Shown piece by piece: positions 1 to 6,728 of a stretch of 10,176 bases of DNA. Where the stretch lies: contig PKYZ01000171.1 of NCBI GenBank assembly GCA_003132865.1, positions 580-10,755 of the forward strand, given 5' to 3'. The position numbers were made by a program, and so were the translations under genes. Source of the stretch: Bryobacterales bacterium. Lineage in GTDB: Bacteria > Acidobacteriota > Terriglobia > Bryobacterales > Bryobacteraceae. Under the pieces are notes generated by a model. It worked only from the letters and a program-made list of their open reading frames with translations, did no database searches and was not told the DNA's origin. Numbering within the stretch: position 1 is the stretch's first letter; the number at the start of each line of letters is the position of its first letter.

Positions 1-168
1 GCGCGCCCAGCGTCCCAGGAAAAACACGGACCGCTGGCGCTCCTCAATCCGCCGCCACAGTTCAGGCATGAAATTGGCTGACGCATCGGGATCCGGGCAG
101 GCAGCCCGGTACGCCCGGAACAACGCTTCCACTTCTGCGTTCTCGTCGCCTCGGTTTGTCCAGTTCAT
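1..168 (-). CDS. Partial gene: probable anti-sigma factor or membrane partner of the adjacent ECF sigma factor (N-terminal 56 residues)
   Basis: Translation from the ATG at 168 to the left edge is open for exactly 56 codons. It begins MNWTNRGDENAEVEALFRAY and ends in FFLGRWAR. The start codon overlaps the sigma factor stop in an ATGA, so the two genes are probably translationally coupled. A short acidic, soluble N-terminus of this kind immediately behind an ECF sigma factor is common for anti-sigma-like membrane proteins in acidobacteria. The membrane segment, if present, would lie just outside the window. There is no HxxxCxxC zinc-binding anti-sigma motif in the visible part. Gene reality is well supported by the coupling and codon pattern. 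The anti-sigma role is inferred from position only. Confidence 0.65.
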   Translation of the reverse strand, partial: MNWTNRGDENAEVEALFRAYRAACPDPDASANFMPELWRRIEERQRSVFFLGRWAR

Positions 169-773
169 ACTTCCTCTATTTCGGCTTTCGCCGCACCCTT
201 CGCGCTCGGTTGTTTGCCGGCTTCTCCGAACGCCTTCAAGACCCGCTGCCGGGCCCGGAACAGCCTCACCTTGAGAGCATTCTCTTTGACCCGGTAGATT
301 TTTTCAAGCTCCTTCAACGAAAGCCCCTCTACTTCTTTGAGCGTCAGCAGAATGCGATCGGCTTCCGAAACCGCACTCAACATAGCGTCCACGGCCTCCG
401 AGATCTTTCTCCGCTGCCGGACATCATGATCCACCCGTCCGCCGGCCATCGCGTCGGCCAGCATAACCTGCTGCTCGGAAAGATCCGACATTCGCGACTC
501 CATGCGCCGACGGTGCTTACGAAGATAATCGTAAGCCGCATTCACTGTCAGCCGGTACAACCACGGTTCAAAGACCTCGGCCGTGCGGAGCTGATCCAGC
601 GAAAAATACAACCGCAGGAACACCTCCTGGCCCACATCCTCCACGTCTTCCGGCCGGGAAATCAGCCGCGCAATAGTTCCCAAAGTTCGTTTCCGGTATG
701 CCAGCACGATCTCGTTGAACGCGGGGGCGTCGCCCGCCTGTGCGCGTTTGATGATCTCAAAATCGACTAGCAT
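165..773 (-). CDS. ECF-type RNA polymerase sigma factor (sigma-70 family)
   Basis: This 202-residue protein should bind core RNA polymerase and redirect it to a specific promoter set. Region 2 covers about residues 12-90, with EDVEDVGQEVFLRLY (42-56) as the core-binding helix and PWLYRLTVNAAYDYLRKHRR (70-89) as the -10-recognising 2.4 segment. Region 4 covers about 125-180, with the helix-turn-helix in LSLKELEKIYRVKENALKVR (151-170). There is no sigma 1.1 or region 3, as expected for ECF members, and the length is typical. I chose the ATG at 773, which places region 2 at the usual distance from the N-terminus. An ATG at 815 would add 14 residues unlike the family, and neither start has a strong Shine-Dalgarno sequence. 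The basic, alanine-rich tail after residue 183 is not conserved. The gene overlaps its downstream neighbour by 4 bp. Regulon unknown. Confidence 0.95.
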   Translation of the reverse strand: MLVDFEIIKRAQAGDAPAFNEIVLAYRKRTLGTIARLISRPEDVEDVGQEVFLRLYFSLDQLRTAEVFEPWLYRLTVNAAYDYLRKHRRRMESRMSDLSEQQVMLADAMAGGRVDHDVRQRRKISEAVDAMLSAVSEADRILLTLKEVEGLSLKELEKIYRVKENALKVRLFRARQRVLKAFGEAGKQPSAKGAAKAEIEEV

Positions 774-864
774 GCGGCCCCGAACCGGCCGGCATAGAAG
801 CACGTGAGCTTCCATGTGTTAAGGCGTACCGGCAATACACCTAGGTTACAACAAGAAACGAGGG

Positions 865-880
865 GCGGGCTTTAGTCCGC
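865..880. repeat. Short palindrome with a CTTTAG core
   Basis: GCGGGCT-TT-AGTCCGC can fold into a 7-bp stem (one G-T wobble) with a TT loop. It lies between the divergent sigma factor and dehydrogenase genes. The right-hand end of the window has a second palindrome with the same CTTTAG centre (10165-10176). This may be a dispersed intergenic palindrome rather than a terminator, because no T-run follows it. Confidence 0.4.
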
Positions 881-900
881 GCCAAGCCCTTTAACCCTGC

Positions 901-927
901 TACAATGCCCCAATCTTGGGAGGAGGG
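901..927 (+). promoter_or_regulatory. Possible -10 box and strong ribosome binding site for the dehydrogenase gene
   Basis: TACAAT at 901-906 matches 5 of 6 bases of the sigma-70 -10 box. No convincing -35 box lies 16-18 bases upstream, so the promoter call is weak. GGGAGGAGGG at 918-927 contains a perfect AGGAGG six bases before the ATG at 933, which fixes that start codon. Confidence 0.45.
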
Positions 928-932
928 ACGTC

Positions 933-1940
933 ATGAACAAATATATCGCGGCAACCTCGGCATGGATGCTGCTCTGCGCCTCGCTGGTCCAGGCAGAAAC
1001 CCGCAAGATCGTGGTCCTGGGAATGCCGCCGGAACATATCGCCGAGCTGCAGAGCGTCTCCCCGGAAGCCAGGATCGTGCCTGCGGACGAAGCCTCGTTG
1101 CTGGGCGAGGCGGCCGATGCGGACGCCATCTTCGGCGCTATCAGCCCCGAACTGCTACATGCGGCCCACAAGCTGAAGTGGGTGCAGGTCTACAGCGCGG
1201 GCGTGGAAAACTACCTGTTCCCGGAGTTCCAGTCGAGCGACGTGGTGCTGACCAACTGCAAGATCCTGATGGGTCCCGAGATCGCCGATCACGCCTTCGC
1301 CTTGTTGCTGTCCCTGACGCGCGAGCTGAACCGCATCATCCCCACGCGCGCCAGCGAGGAGTGGCGGCAGGGCGGCTTGCATCCCATCGAGTTGCGCGGC
1401 AAGACCGCCGTGATCGTCGGCGTGGGCGGCATTGGATCGCAAATCGCGCAACGGGCGCACGCCTTCGGCATGACCGTGATCGGCGTGGACCCCAAGGACA
1501 TGCCTCTCAATCCATATGTCAGCCGGATGGTGTACCCGGAACAGATCGATACGGTCCTGCCGCTGGCCGACGTGGTGTTCATCTCCGCGCCACACACTCC
1601 CAAAAGCGAAGGGATGATCGGTCCCCGGCAGTTCGAGCTGATGAAGAAGGGCGCGTACTTCATCGCCGTGTCGCGCGGCAAGGTCTACAATACGGATGCC
1701 CTGGTCAAAGCACTTGACAGCCGCAGACTGGCCGGCGCCGGCCTGGACGTGACCAATCCCGAGCCGCTGCCCAAGGGCCACGCGCTCTGGAAATTCGACA
1801 ATGTGGTGATCACCCCGCATATCGCGGGCCAGTCCGACAACGTCAACGCGCGCCAAATGGAGCTATTCAAGGAGAACATCGCGCATTTCGTAAAAGGCCA
1901 GCCGCTGGTGAACGTGGTGGATAAGCAGAAGGGTTACTGA
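933..1940 (+). CDS. Exported D-2-hydroxyacid dehydrogenase (NAD(P)-dependent)
   Basis: This 335-residue protein belongs to the D-isomer-specific 2-hydroxyacid dehydrogenase family, which interconverts 2-hydroxy and 2-oxo acids. The Rossmann dinucleotide-binding loop is GVGGIG at 163-168. The catalytic triad is visible: R248 in AVSRGK, E277 in TNPEPLP and H296 in ITPHIAG. The Arg-Glu spacing of 29 matches that of phosphoglycerate dehydrogenases. The unusual part is the N-terminus. Residues 1-21 have one lysine, a hydrophobic core (AATSAWMLLCASLV) and an AxA-like cleavage site (VQA-ET), which together look like a Sec signal peptide. The start is fixed by a perfect Shine-Dalgarno. The residues after the signal (RKIVVLG) begin the normal first beta-strand, so the signal is an extension and not a misread of the domain. 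The stop abuts the next gene's ATG. Substrate cannot be read from the sequence. Confidence 0.9.
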   Translation: MNKYIAATSAWMLLCASLVQAETRKIVVLGMPPEHIAELQSVSPEARIVPADEASLLGEAADADAIFGAISPELLHAAHKLKWVQVYSAGVENYLFPEFQSSDVVLTNCKILMGPEIADHAFALLLSLTRELNRIIPTRASEEWRQGGLHPIELRGKTAVIVGVGGIGSQIAQRAHAFGMTVIGVDPKDMPLNPYVSRMVYPEQIDTVLPLADVVFISAPHTPKSEGMIGPRQFELMKKGAYFIAVSRGKVYNTDALVKALDSRRLAGAGLDVTNPEPLPKGHALWKFDNVVITPHIAGQSDNVNARQMELFKENIAHFVKGQPLVNVVDKQKGY

Positions 1941-2898
1941 ATGGAGAGCGGGCCTACGCCGAATGAACCCGTACCCAAGGCTGGCGAAATCGTCCTTTAC
2001 CGGACCGAAGACGGCCGGACGCGCGTGGAATGCCGGTTTGTGGACGAGACGCTGTGGCTAAGCCAGGCGCTGATCGGGGAGCTGTTCCAAAAGGACGTTC
2101 GCCGGGAAGGCATGCGCGACGTGGAGCGGGAGATCGAGCACTACAATCTCGATGCGATCCTGGCCGTGGGGTACCGTGTGAGATCGGAACGCGGCACGCT
2201 GTTTCGCCGCTGGGCGACCGAGCGGCTGCGAGAGTATCTGGTGAAGGGCTTCACCATGGACGACCAGCGTTTGAAGAATCCGTCAGCCGCTGGATCGGGC
2301 GTTCCCGACTACTTTGATCAACTGCTGGAGCGGATACGCGATATCCGAGCCAGCGAGAAGCGTATGTACCTGCGCGTGCGGGAGATCTTCGCGCTGGCCG
2401 CCGATTACGACCCGAGCCGAGTCCCAACAATGGAGTTCTTCCAGATCATCCAGAACAAACTGCACTTCGCCGCGACCGGCAAAACGGCGGCGGAGCTGAT
2501 TGCGGGCCGGGCCGACCACGCCAGGCCCAACATGGGCTTGACCACATGGAAAGGAAAGGCCGTGCGGAAGGCAGACGTGACGGTTGCCAAAAATTACCTG
2601 GGCCAGGACGAGATCGGCGAACTGAACCGGACTGTGACGATGTGGCTGGACTTTGCCGAGGATCAGGCAAGACTGGGAGACCAAACTGAACGAATTCCTG
2701 CGCTTTAATGAGCGGGCGGTACTCCGCGACAAAGGGAATGTGAGCAAGTCTGAAGCCGACGCCCGCGCCGAAGCCGAGTACGAGGAGTTCGCCGCCCGGC
2801 GCCGCACCCTGTTGGAAGCCGAGGCGGAACGGGAGCAGCGAGGCGCGCTGGAAGAGGCGGCAAAGAGTTTATCCAAACGGAACCGGCCCAAGTCATGA
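1941..2898 (+). pseudogene. RhuM-family (COG3943) gene with two internal deletions and a frameshift
   Basis: The start abuts the dehydrogenase stop. Residues 1-243 follow the RhuM 'virulence protein' family: WLSQALIGELFQKDVR near the N-terminus, EIEHYNLDAILAVGYRVRS, then QNKLHFAATGKTAAELIAGR and NYLGQDEIGELNRTVTMWLD. Two lesions are visible. First, QKDVR (50-54) joins directly to REGMRDVE. Family members as I know them carry roughly 30 further residues here (an EHL..IF.EGEL..AATIRKFR-like stretch), so an in-frame deletion at about 2097-2106 is likely. Second, after FAEDQA (about 2667) the frame moves by one. The conserved tail (DWETKLNEFLRFNERAVL) continues in the other frame to the stop at 2896-2898, while the original frame ends at 2708. 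The shift fits loss of 3n+2 bases, about 23-26. The molecular function of RhuM is unknown. A reader could instead call two ORFs, but together they form one ancestral gene. The stop overlaps the esterase ATG. Confidence 0.85.
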
Positions 2899-4631
2899 AA
2901 CTTCACTTCGTCCTCGCCGCCGCGCTCGTGGCCGGCGCGCTGTCCGCCCAAATTCCCACCACCGACGCGCGCAACACCGCCATCCGCCATACCGATTTCC
3001 ATTTCACCATGCCGACGTACGCCACCCTGCCGGAATGGGAAGCTCACAAAGCGCATCTGCGGCGGCGGATCCTGGCGGCGGCGGGCTTGTACCCGCTTCC
3101 CGAAAAAACGCCCCTCCATCCCGAAATTTCCGGACGCATGGAGCGCGGCGATTACTCCATCGAAAAAGTCGTGCTCGAAACCATGCCCGGCTACTACTTG
3201 GGCGGCAATCTTTACCGGCCCTTGCATCCCAAGGGCAAGGTTCCCGCCATACTGACTCCCCACGGCCACTGGGCCTACGGACGCCTGGAGAACTCCGAGG
3301 GCTATTCCGGCCCGGCGCTGGGAATCAATCTCGCCCGGCAGGGGTACGTGGCATTCGCCTACGACATGGTGGGTTACAACGACACGCTGCAGACCGAGCA
3401 CCGCTTCAGCAGTCCCACGTATCAACTCTGGAGCTTCACGCCGCTGGGCCTGCAATTGTGGAACTCGATTCGCGCGCTGGATTTTGTGGAATCGCTGCCG
3501 GAGGTGGACAGCCAGCGGATCGCCGTGACGGGCGCCTCTGGCGGTGGCACGCAGACGTTTCTGCTGGCGGCAGTGGACGAGCGCGTGCGCGCCGCCGCGC
3601 CGGTCAACATGGTCTCGTTCATCATGCAGGGCGGCTGCCAGTGCGAGAATGCGCCGGGTTTGCGCATCGGCACGTCCAACGTCGAGATTGCCGCCATGAT
3701 GGCGCCGCGGCCCATGCTGCTGGTCTCGGCGACCGGCGACTGGACCCGCAATGTGCCGCGCGAAGAGTACCCCGCCATCCGCTCCATCTATGAACTCTAC
3801 AAACAGCCGGACAACGTGGCGGTGGTGCAGTTTCAGGCGGAGCATAATTTCAACCAGCGGAGCCGCGAGGCGGTATACGGCTTTTTCGGCAAGCAGCTCC
3901 TCGGCGCGGATGGCTCGCAACCGGTCTGGGAACGCGGGGTAGAAGCGGAGCCGCTGCTGGACATGCTCATCTGGCAGGGACGCAGCCTGCCGCCCAATGC
4001 GCTTACCCAGCCGCAGATCTTCGACCAATGGAAGCTTTCCGGCAGAATTCGCACGGCGGCCCTGGATCGGGCGGCGCGCCGCGAAGCCATGCTGGAGGTG
4101 TTCCATGCGGAGTGGCCCCGCGAAGTGCTCGGCGAGCGCGCAGGCGAGCAGATCGCCCTGGGCCGGCCCGGACGCGGCGATCGCGTGCCGGGCATCTGGC
4201 TGCCGGGGACAGGCGCAGCCACGCTGGTTATTCATCCGGACGGAGCGGACGCAGCCCGCCGTGACGCGCGTGTCGCGGAACTGATCCGCGCCGGCAAGGC
4301 GGTGCTGCTGATCGATGTGTTTCAGACCGGCAAAGCCGTAGCGCCGCGCGATCCGACCAAGCAGTTCATCCTGACATTCAATGCCAGCGACGACGCCAAT
4401 CGCGTGCAAGATATTCTTACGGCACTGCGGTTTCTCGAGTCGCAGGATGCGGGCCCTCCCGCGTTGCTGGCGATTGGTAAGGCGGGCGCCTGGGCGCGTT
4501 ACGCGAAAGCCATGGCGCCCCTCGATGTCCCGCTCTCGGCCGATGTGGGAAGCTGCCCATCGAGCGACGAAGATTTCGTAAACGAGTTGTTCGTGCCCGG
4601 CGTGCAACTGCTCGCGGAGCCGTGCGAATAG
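2895..4631 (+). CDS. Exported alpha/beta-hydrolase, acetylxylan-esterase-like, with a degenerate second domain
   Basis: This 578-residue protein has a Sec signal peptide (MKLHFVLAAALVAGALSA-Q, about 1-18). The first alpha/beta-hydrolase domain spans about 40-340. An HG oxyanion-type motif, PHGHW, is at 122-126. The nucleophile elbow is VTGASGGGTQ with Ser215, the likely acid is Asp282 in SATGDW, and the likely His is H317 in QAEHNFN. The order and spacing are right for a serine esterase, and it probably removes acyl groups from plant or microbial polysaccharide in the periplasm or outside the cell. Residues 345-578 resemble a second alpha/beta fold (GIWLPG, LVIHPDG, VLLIDVFQTG), but the expected elbow reads GKAGA (528-532), with Ala where the nucleophile should be. 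The gene starts inside the stop of the broken RhuM gene (ATGA overlap), so it may have relied on coupling. Family placement is by motif. The exact ester substrate is not known. Confidence 0.85.
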   Translation: MKLHFVLAAALVAGALSAQIPTTDARNTAIRHTDFHFTMPTYATLPEWEAHKAHLRRRILAAAGLYPLPEKTPLHPEISGRMERGDYSIEKVVLETMPGYYLGGNLYRPLHPKGKVPAILTPHGHWAYGRLENSEGYSGPALGINLARQGYVAFAYDMVGYNDTLQTEHRFSSPTYQLWSFTPLGLQLWNSIRALDFVESLPEVDSQRIAVTGASGGGTQTFLLAAVDERVRAAAPVNMVSFIMQGGCQCENAPGLRIGTSNVEIAAMMAPRPMLLVSATGDWTRNVPREEYPAIRSIYELYKQPDNVAVVQFQAEHNFNQRSREAVYGFFGKQLLGADGSQPVWERGVEAEPLLDMLIWQGRSLPPNALTQPQIFDQWKLSGRIRTAALDRAARREAMLEVFHAEWPREVLGERAGEQIALGRPGRGDRVPGIWLPGTGAATLVIHPDGADAARRDARVAELIRAGKAVLLIDVFQTGKAVAPRDPTKQFILTFNASDDANRVQDILTALRFLESQDAGPPALLAIGKAGAWARYAKAMAPLDVPLSADVGSCPSSDEDFVNELFVPGVQLLAEPCE

Positions 4632-4637
4632 GTTGGA

Positions 4638-4940
4638 GGACGGATCGGGAAAGGTCTCTTGGCGCCCCGGCTCATCGCGGCTTTTGGGACCAATCGGGAC
4701 CGTTTTGAGAGCGGCTTCCAGGTGCAATGCCTCAGCGGGATCGCGCCGGTCACGGAAGGCAGTGGTAAGCAACGCTGGGTGCATTGGAGATGGCCTGTCC
4801 GAAATTCGTCAGACAGATCTTTCACGAGGTCGCCTTACACTCGATTGGCTTCCCGGAGTGGGCGCGCGCCTATTACGACGAGCAGCGGGCGCGCGGCAAA
4901 TCGCATTATGCCGCCGTTGCGGGCCGTGCGGGCCCTCGCC
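4638..4940 (+). mobile_element. IS110-family transposase remnant (C-terminal part, frameshifted)
   Basis: A plus-strand reading gives LLAPRLIAAFGTNRDRFES, then QCLSGIAPVTEGSGKQRWVH and WRW. A one-base shift then gives ACPKFVRQIFHEVALHSIGF, followed by WARAYYDEQRARGKSHYAAV. This is the C-terminal (transposase_20/IS116-like) region of IS110 transposases. At 4789-4794 the sequence reads TGGCCT where TGGGCCT would keep WRWACPKF in frame, so a single G is missing. Near 4919-4934 a 9-bp-period repeat (GCGGGCC-GT-GCGGGCC) puts about 10 extra bases between AAV and RALA, which restores the first frame. The DEDD catalytic N-terminal part is absent, and so is the end of the protein after RALA. No IS110 ends were identified. 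The element is dead. Confidence 0.85.
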
Positions 4941-4965
4941 CCTGGCGTCTTCGCCACAACTCCGG

Positions 4966-5612
4966 GGTAAAGTTGAAGAATGATGCTGCGCGTGGCCCGA
5001 TGGGTGGACTCCTCTCCGGGATGCCGTTGCTGGCTTCCGTTGCGCCGCCGTCCGGCTGGGTGCCCGCACGGTGGAACGGCACGAATCCCCAAACGCTCGA
5101 CCTGCTTTTCCGGCAGGCCCATCAATTGCCTGCTGCTCAGTTCCTACACGCCTGAATTCGTAACCCGTGCGACCGCGCGCGGCATCGTCACGCTGGCGGT
5201 CCTCAAGCCCGGCGCGGACCCCGCCGATTCGGCGCGCAAGGCCATCCGTGCCGGCTTGCAGGGTATCGTGCTGGAGGGCGATTTCCCTACCCGCACGGCC
5301 GCCCGAGTATGAGACACGCTGGCCGACGCGCACGCCATCGTCGTCGAACTCACTTCCCGCGCGCGCATGCCATTGGGCGGCCCGGACCCCATCGTCGGCG
5401 CGTATCAAGGCGTGTGGCCCGGCATACAGTTGCTCGACAACGGCGCTGCGAAAGCGGCTCCCTCCGGCTCGCCCTGGATCGATACCAACACGGGATTCAT
5501 CCGCTCCGTGCGGGCTTGGGGTCCGGCCAGCGTGTGGCTCGGATATCTGCCGCCGGTGCACAGCGTCGTCACCGGCGAGCGCTATCAGGCGGCCATCGCC
5601 GACGCTGAGATG
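4966..5612 (+). pseudogene. Decayed 5' copy of the 466-residue exported-protein gene at 7615
   Basis: This 647-bp segment aligns end to end with 7601-8247, including the leader GGTAAAGT-GAAGAATGATG. I count about 37 substitutions and two 1-base indels by eye (about 94% identity). Relative to the intact copy, one base is lost near 5010-5015 and one is gained near 5100-5110, so the signal peptide and the first 40 residues are scrambled between them. The frame then recovers at PINCLLLSSYTPEFVTR. At 5310-5312 a TGA replaces the CGG of the intact copy (R111). Beyond this the frame stays open through SPWIDTNTGFIRSVRAWGP. Homology ends abruptly at GAGATG (5607-5612), which is residue 211 of 466. The remaining 255 codons are absent. 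The fragment cannot make the full protein. Confidence 0.93.
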
Positions 5613-5651
5613 TGGCCGTGTGTTGGCCAACAACGCCGGAGTACACAGTAT

Positions 5652-5783
5652 GGCGCTTCCACGTGGGGCAACACGGAGGAGGAGGCTTTCAAGCATATCC
5701 ACGAAGTCGTGCGGATGATCATCGCGGAACTCACCGAGGACGGTATCGCGGTTCCGGAAGGCCCGCGCGAAGACGTCGAGGTG
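5652..5783 (+). pseudogene. HicB-like antitoxin remnant (C-terminal 44 residues)
   Basis: The reading frame from 5652 gives GASTWGNTEEEAFKHIHEVV, then RMIIAELTEDGIAVPEGP and REDVEV. This resembles the second half of the HicB-type fold (a glycine turn followed by an EEA..HI.E....I..L.E.G..VPE helix-and-tail pattern) found in HicB antitoxins and their solitary relatives. The N-terminal beta strands (an xYxVxxPxLPG-type stretch) and the start codon are missing, and so is the very end. The 39 bases between the duplicate gene fragment and this piece (5613-5651) match nothing I recognise. At 5783/5784 this homology stops and a VapC fragment on the opposite strand begins with no spacer. No HicA toxin is visible. 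The family call rests on pattern and could be wrong in detail. Confidence 0.65.
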
Positions 5784-5912
5784 CCCTGGTACGATGACGA
5801 GCCTTGCGGAGGTCAGGACCTTTTCATAGTCCGGGAAACTCGGCTCGCCGCTGGGCGTGCGGGCGAGGGCTCGGAGCAGCCCGCCGGTGTCGGCAACGAT
5901 TGGGGGACTCAC
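5784..5912 (-). pseudogene. Truncated VapC-type PIN-domain toxin (N-terminal 43 residues)
   Basis: From a GTG at 5912 the minus strand reads MSPPIVADTGGLLRALARTP, then SGEPSFPDYEKVLTSARLVIVPG. The IVADTGGLLRAL start is typical of PIN-domain ribonucleases, and D8 is the first metal-binding acid. Family members normally continue for about 90 more residues with further conserved acids (Glu around 40-45, Asp around 90-100). Here the homology ends at VIVPG, and the frame continues into sequence antisense to the HicB-like remnant. The toxin should therefore be inactive. The GTG overlaps the stop of the upstream antitoxin (GTGA), which is the usual vapBC arrangement. Confidence 0.82.
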
Positions 5913-6136
5913 CCTTCAAGATCCCGGAACAGTTCGGACTCATCCCCCAGCTTCGTGTCCGTGGATTCAAAGAGACGCGTTGATGGTGGCCGCCGGCGCG
6001 GGTAGTATCGCGAGGCCGCGACGCGCAGACCCTTCCGAATCAGTTCAGAGGCGGAATGTCCCGCCGCACGGGCGCGTTTCAATGCCCGCACATCGTCTTC
6101 GTCCAGGCGAACCGTGGTTGATATGAGCCGCGCCAT
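5909..6136 (-). CDS. VapB-like ribbon-helix-helix antitoxin, now without an intact toxin
   Basis: The 75-residue product begins MARLISTTVRLDEDDVRALK. A beta-strand (RLISTTVRL, 3-11) followed by two helices (DEDDVRALKRARAAG and SASELIRKGLRVAA) is the ribbon-helix-helix DNA-binding fold. The rest (about 46-75, ending ESELFRDLEG) is a basic-then-acidic tail of the kind that wraps a PIN toxin. As part of a vapBC pair it would neutralise VapC and repress its own promoter as a dimer. The ORF has no lesion, but its toxin partner is cut to 43 residues, so this is an orphan antitoxin. I chose the ATG at 6136 because RLISTTVRL then sits at the N-terminus as in the family. Upstream in-frame sequence is unlike any antitoxin. 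There is no clear Shine-Dalgarno (see the promoter entry). Confidence 0.82.
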   Translation of the reverse strand: MARLISTTVRLDEDDVRALKRARAAGHSASELIRKGLRVAASRYYPRRRPPSTRLFESTDTKLGDESELFRDLEG

Positions 6137-6150
6137 ACATTCACCATACA
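6133..6150 (-). promoter_or_regulatory. Direct-repeat operator candidate for the VapB-like antitoxin
   Basis: CCATACA occurs at 6133-6139 and again at 6144-6150. On the coding strand these are two TGTATGG copies with an 11-bp period, close to one helical turn. One copy covers the start codon and the other covers the possible -10 box. Ribbon-helix-helix antitoxins often bind such repeated half-sites cooperatively. The repeat is seen directly; its use as an operator is inferred. Confidence 0.45.
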
Positions 6151-6171
6151 GCGGAAAGTGGGGGATGGCAA
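6143..6171 (-). promoter_or_regulatory. Possible sigma-70 promoter of the vapBC-like unit
   Basis: On the minus strand, TTGCCA (6171-6166) is followed after exactly 17 bases by TATGGT (6148-6143). The matches to consensus are 5/6 and 4/6. The predicted transcription start, 6-7 bases downstream, falls on or next to the A of the ATG at 6136, so the message may be leaderless. This would explain the lack of a ribosome binding site. Confidence 0.45.
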
Positions 6172-6346
6172 TCGGCTGTGGGCCGAATCGCAAACTTGGC
6201 GCGCGGCGCGTTACGCACCATAACCCGTCAAAGACCGCTCCAGTCTGGTCCAAGCCGGGCTCATTAGCCTTTAGATCCAATAGCTTGGGGTTTGATCGCT
6301 CAAAAAAGAGGGCACCCAGCGCATTCAATTGGGCGGCCCGCCCATA

Positions 6347-6565
6347 GGCACGTTCAGTGTGGGCATCAGCCCATACTGCGTTGCCTTCGACGGTGCGAAT
6401 ATCTGGGTGGGGAACCAAGGCGACAACACCGTGACCAAGCTGCGGGCCAGTGACGGCACGCAGATGGGCGCGTTCAGCGTGGGCAATGGTCCTGTCGGCG
6501 TGGCCTTTGACGGCACCAATATATGGGTGGTGAACACCAGCGGCAACACCGTTTCGAAGCTGTAG
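6347..6565 (+). pseudogene. Beta-propeller (YVTN/Vgb-like) repeat fragment
   Basis: Two tandem repeats are readable. Repeat 1 (6347-6466, 40 residues) contains GTFSVGISPYCVAFDGANIW and then VGNQGDNTVTKLRASDGTQM. Repeat 2 (6467-6562, 32 residues before the stop) contains GAFSVGNGPVGVAFDGTNIW and then VVNTSGNTVSKL. Such 40-residue blades build the secreted beta-propeller proteins that are abundant in acidobacteria. Six or seven are normally needed for a closed propeller. Here there are fewer than two, with no signal peptide and no proper start codon, and the stop (TAG at 6563) ends blade 2 early. I read this as the last two blades of a lost gene. Confidence 0.75.
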
Positions 6566-6630
6566 GGCGAGGGCCTCCAATTGGGGTGGCGGGGCGCCTC
6601 CTCAGGCAGACGGAACGCCAATGCGAGAGT

Positions 6631-6660
6631 TTGCATAACTCCGGCGACAAATTGTATTCT
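6631..6660 (+). promoter_or_regulatory. Weak promoter-like pair upstream of the frameshifted gene
   Basis: TTGCAT (6631-6636) is followed after 18 bases by TATTCT (6655-6660), in a locally AT-richer stretch 70 bases before the ATG at 6729. The match is poor and could be chance. Confidence 0.2.
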
Positions 6661-6728
6661 TTAGGGATGAGTGGATTGTCGGTGCAGGCGTCAGAGCAGG
6701 ACGAGCCCGGACAGAAGCGAGCGGGGGG

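Noticed and set aside
2283..4784. 833-codon minus-strand open frame opposite the esterase
   Set aside because: Composition is rich in His, Arg, Ala and Gly, as expected for an antisense shadow of a GC-rich gene. The plus-strand esterase has a complete catalytic triad and a signal peptide.
5613..5651. VLANNAGV-like peptide recalling the NNAG motif of short-chain dehydrogenases
   Set aside because: Only about eight residues match, with no Rossmann glycine motif or YxxxK nearby. Chance is likely.
4809..5912. Long minus-strand open frame (367 codons)
   Set aside because: Only the first 43 codons (VapC start) resemble a protein. The rest is antisense to the HicB-like and duplicated-gene fragments and stays open because of high GC.
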